Assembly (NCBI GenBank): GCA_032622095.1
Contig: CP136069.1
Coordinates: 3,189,566 to 3,253,565, forward strand
From: Siphonodentalium dalli
Lineage: Eukaryota > Mollusca > Scaphopoda > Gadilida > Siphonodentaliidae
Length of the DNA stretch: 64,000 nucleotides
Direction of reading: 5' to 3'
Shown: piece after piece, positions 63,076-64,000 of the stretch
How positions within the stretch are numbered: position 1 is the first letter of the stretch
How the letters are laid out: each line of letters opens with the position of its first letter
Notes under the pieces: model-generated
Databases searched by the model: none
Told to the model about the DNA's origin: nothing
Seen by the model: only the letters and a program-made list of their open reading frames with translations
Program-made: the position numbers and the translations under genes

Positions 63076-64000
63076 CTAAAATGATAAACAAATTAACTCT
63101 CCACATAGCCTAACATGTTAGACAAATTAACTCTCCACATAGCCTAAAATGATAAACTGATTAAACCCCCGCATAGCCTAAAATGATAAACAAATTAACC
63201 CTCCGCATAGCCTAAAATGATAAACTGATTAAACCCCCGCATAGCCTAAAATGATAAACAAATTAACCCTCCGCATAGCCTAAAATGATAAACTGATTAA
63301 ACCCCCGCATAGCGTAAAATGATAAACTGATTAAACCCCTGCATAGCCTAAAATGATAAACCCCCGCATAGCCTAAAATGATAAACTGATTAAACCCCTG
63401 CATAGCCTAAATTGATAAACTGATTAAACCCCCGCATAGCCTAAAATGATAAACTGATTAAACCCCCGCATAGCGTAAAATGATAAACTGATTAAACCCC
63501 CGCATAGCCTAAAATGATAAACTGATTAAACCCCCGCATAGCCTAAAATGATAAACTGATTAAACCCCTGCATAGCCTAAAATGATAAACTGATTAAACC
63601 CCCGCATAGCCTAAAATGATAAACTGATTAAACCCCTGCATAGCCTAAAATGATAAACTGATTAAACCCCTGCATAGCCTAAAATGATAAACTGATTAAA
63701 CCCCCGCATAGCCTAAAATGATAAACTAATTAAACCCCCGCATAGCCTAAAATGATAAACTGATTAAACCCCCGCATAGCCTAAAATGATAAACTGATTA
63801 AACCCCCGCATAGCCTAAAATGATAAACTGATTAAACCCCCGCATAGCCTAAAATGATAAACTGATTAAACCCCCGCATAGCCTAAAATGATAAACTAAT
63901 TAAACCCCCGCATAGCCTAAAATGATAAACTGATTAAACCCCTGCATAGCCTAAAATGATAAACAAACAAACCCTCCGCATAGCCTAAAATGATAAACAA
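63076..64000 (-). repeat. 34-bp tandem array across the exon 1 acceptor
   Basis: At least 27 copies, continuing past the window. On the minus strand each unit contains TTTATCATTTTAG|GCTATG plus about six more exon-like bases, that is, the exon 1 acceptor and first exonic bases, followed by a TTTAATC-type spacer. Copies fall in a few sub-types, such as CGGGGG or CAGGGG after GCTATG. Confidence 0.93.

Noticed and set aside
61215..64000. CRISPR-like appearance of the short regular repeats
   Set aside because: The units are direct tandem repeats without unique spacers, in intron DNA of an animal gene.

Overview
The window is AT-rich, intron-dense metazoan nuclear DNA. Its backbone is one large gene on the minus strand, an ASPM/abnormal-spindle orthologue (spindle-pole and microtubule minus-end protein). 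Fifteen exons can be placed from 63075 down to 4761. They join with consistent reading phase through CH1, CH2, about 70 IQ motifs and the start of the C-terminal helical domain. Promoter, 5' exons (ASH domain) and the last coding exons are outside the window or not recognisable. The repeat content (short TIR elements with TTAA, TA or 8-bp target duplications, and 'gaccttgacctt' repeats) resembles marine lophotrochozoan, perhaps molluscan, genomes. That assignment is an impression, not proof.

Layout from the 5' end of the gene (high coordinates): 63076-64000 34-bp array; exon 1 (62945-63075); 28-bp array; exon 2; TIR element with an unfamiliar ORF (58902-60130); hAT-like element; exon 3; LINE remnant; hairpin elements; exon 4; 50-bp array; exon 5; 88/72-bp array; elements; satellite made from element family A; exon 6; 117-bp satellite made from family C; exon 7; second TIR/ORF element (39135-41058); THAP exon on the plus strand; exon 8; nested hAT and mariner-like elements; exons 9 and 10; hAT-like element; giant IQ exons 11 and 12; minisatellite; exon 13 with its 31-bp array; 64-bp satellite; exon 14; exon 15 with its 105-bp array; further elements.

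The most striking pattern is that tandem arrays repeatedly sit exactly across exon/intron borders of this gene. Exon 15 (24 copies), exon 13 (about 14) and exon 5 (10) have donor-side arrays. Exon 5 (about 14), exon 1 (at least 27) and exon 7 (about 2.5) have acceptor-side arrays. Each unit carries the end of the exon plus the splice site, so each array is a ladder of candidate splice sites. At exon 15 the unit is 105 bp (35 codons) and stays open, so any donor choice keeps frame. Inside exons 11 and 12 the same kind of tandem growth has multiplied whole IQ motifs.

The introns are otherwise filled with short DNA transposons. These are piggyBac-like TTAA elements (families B, C, D, H and a 1.1-kb copy), foldback family A, mariner-like foldback family F (TA), hAT-like elements with intact 8-bp target duplications (family G and others), and a TIR family K whose ORF I do not recognise. 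Several lie within 10-30 bp of splice sites.
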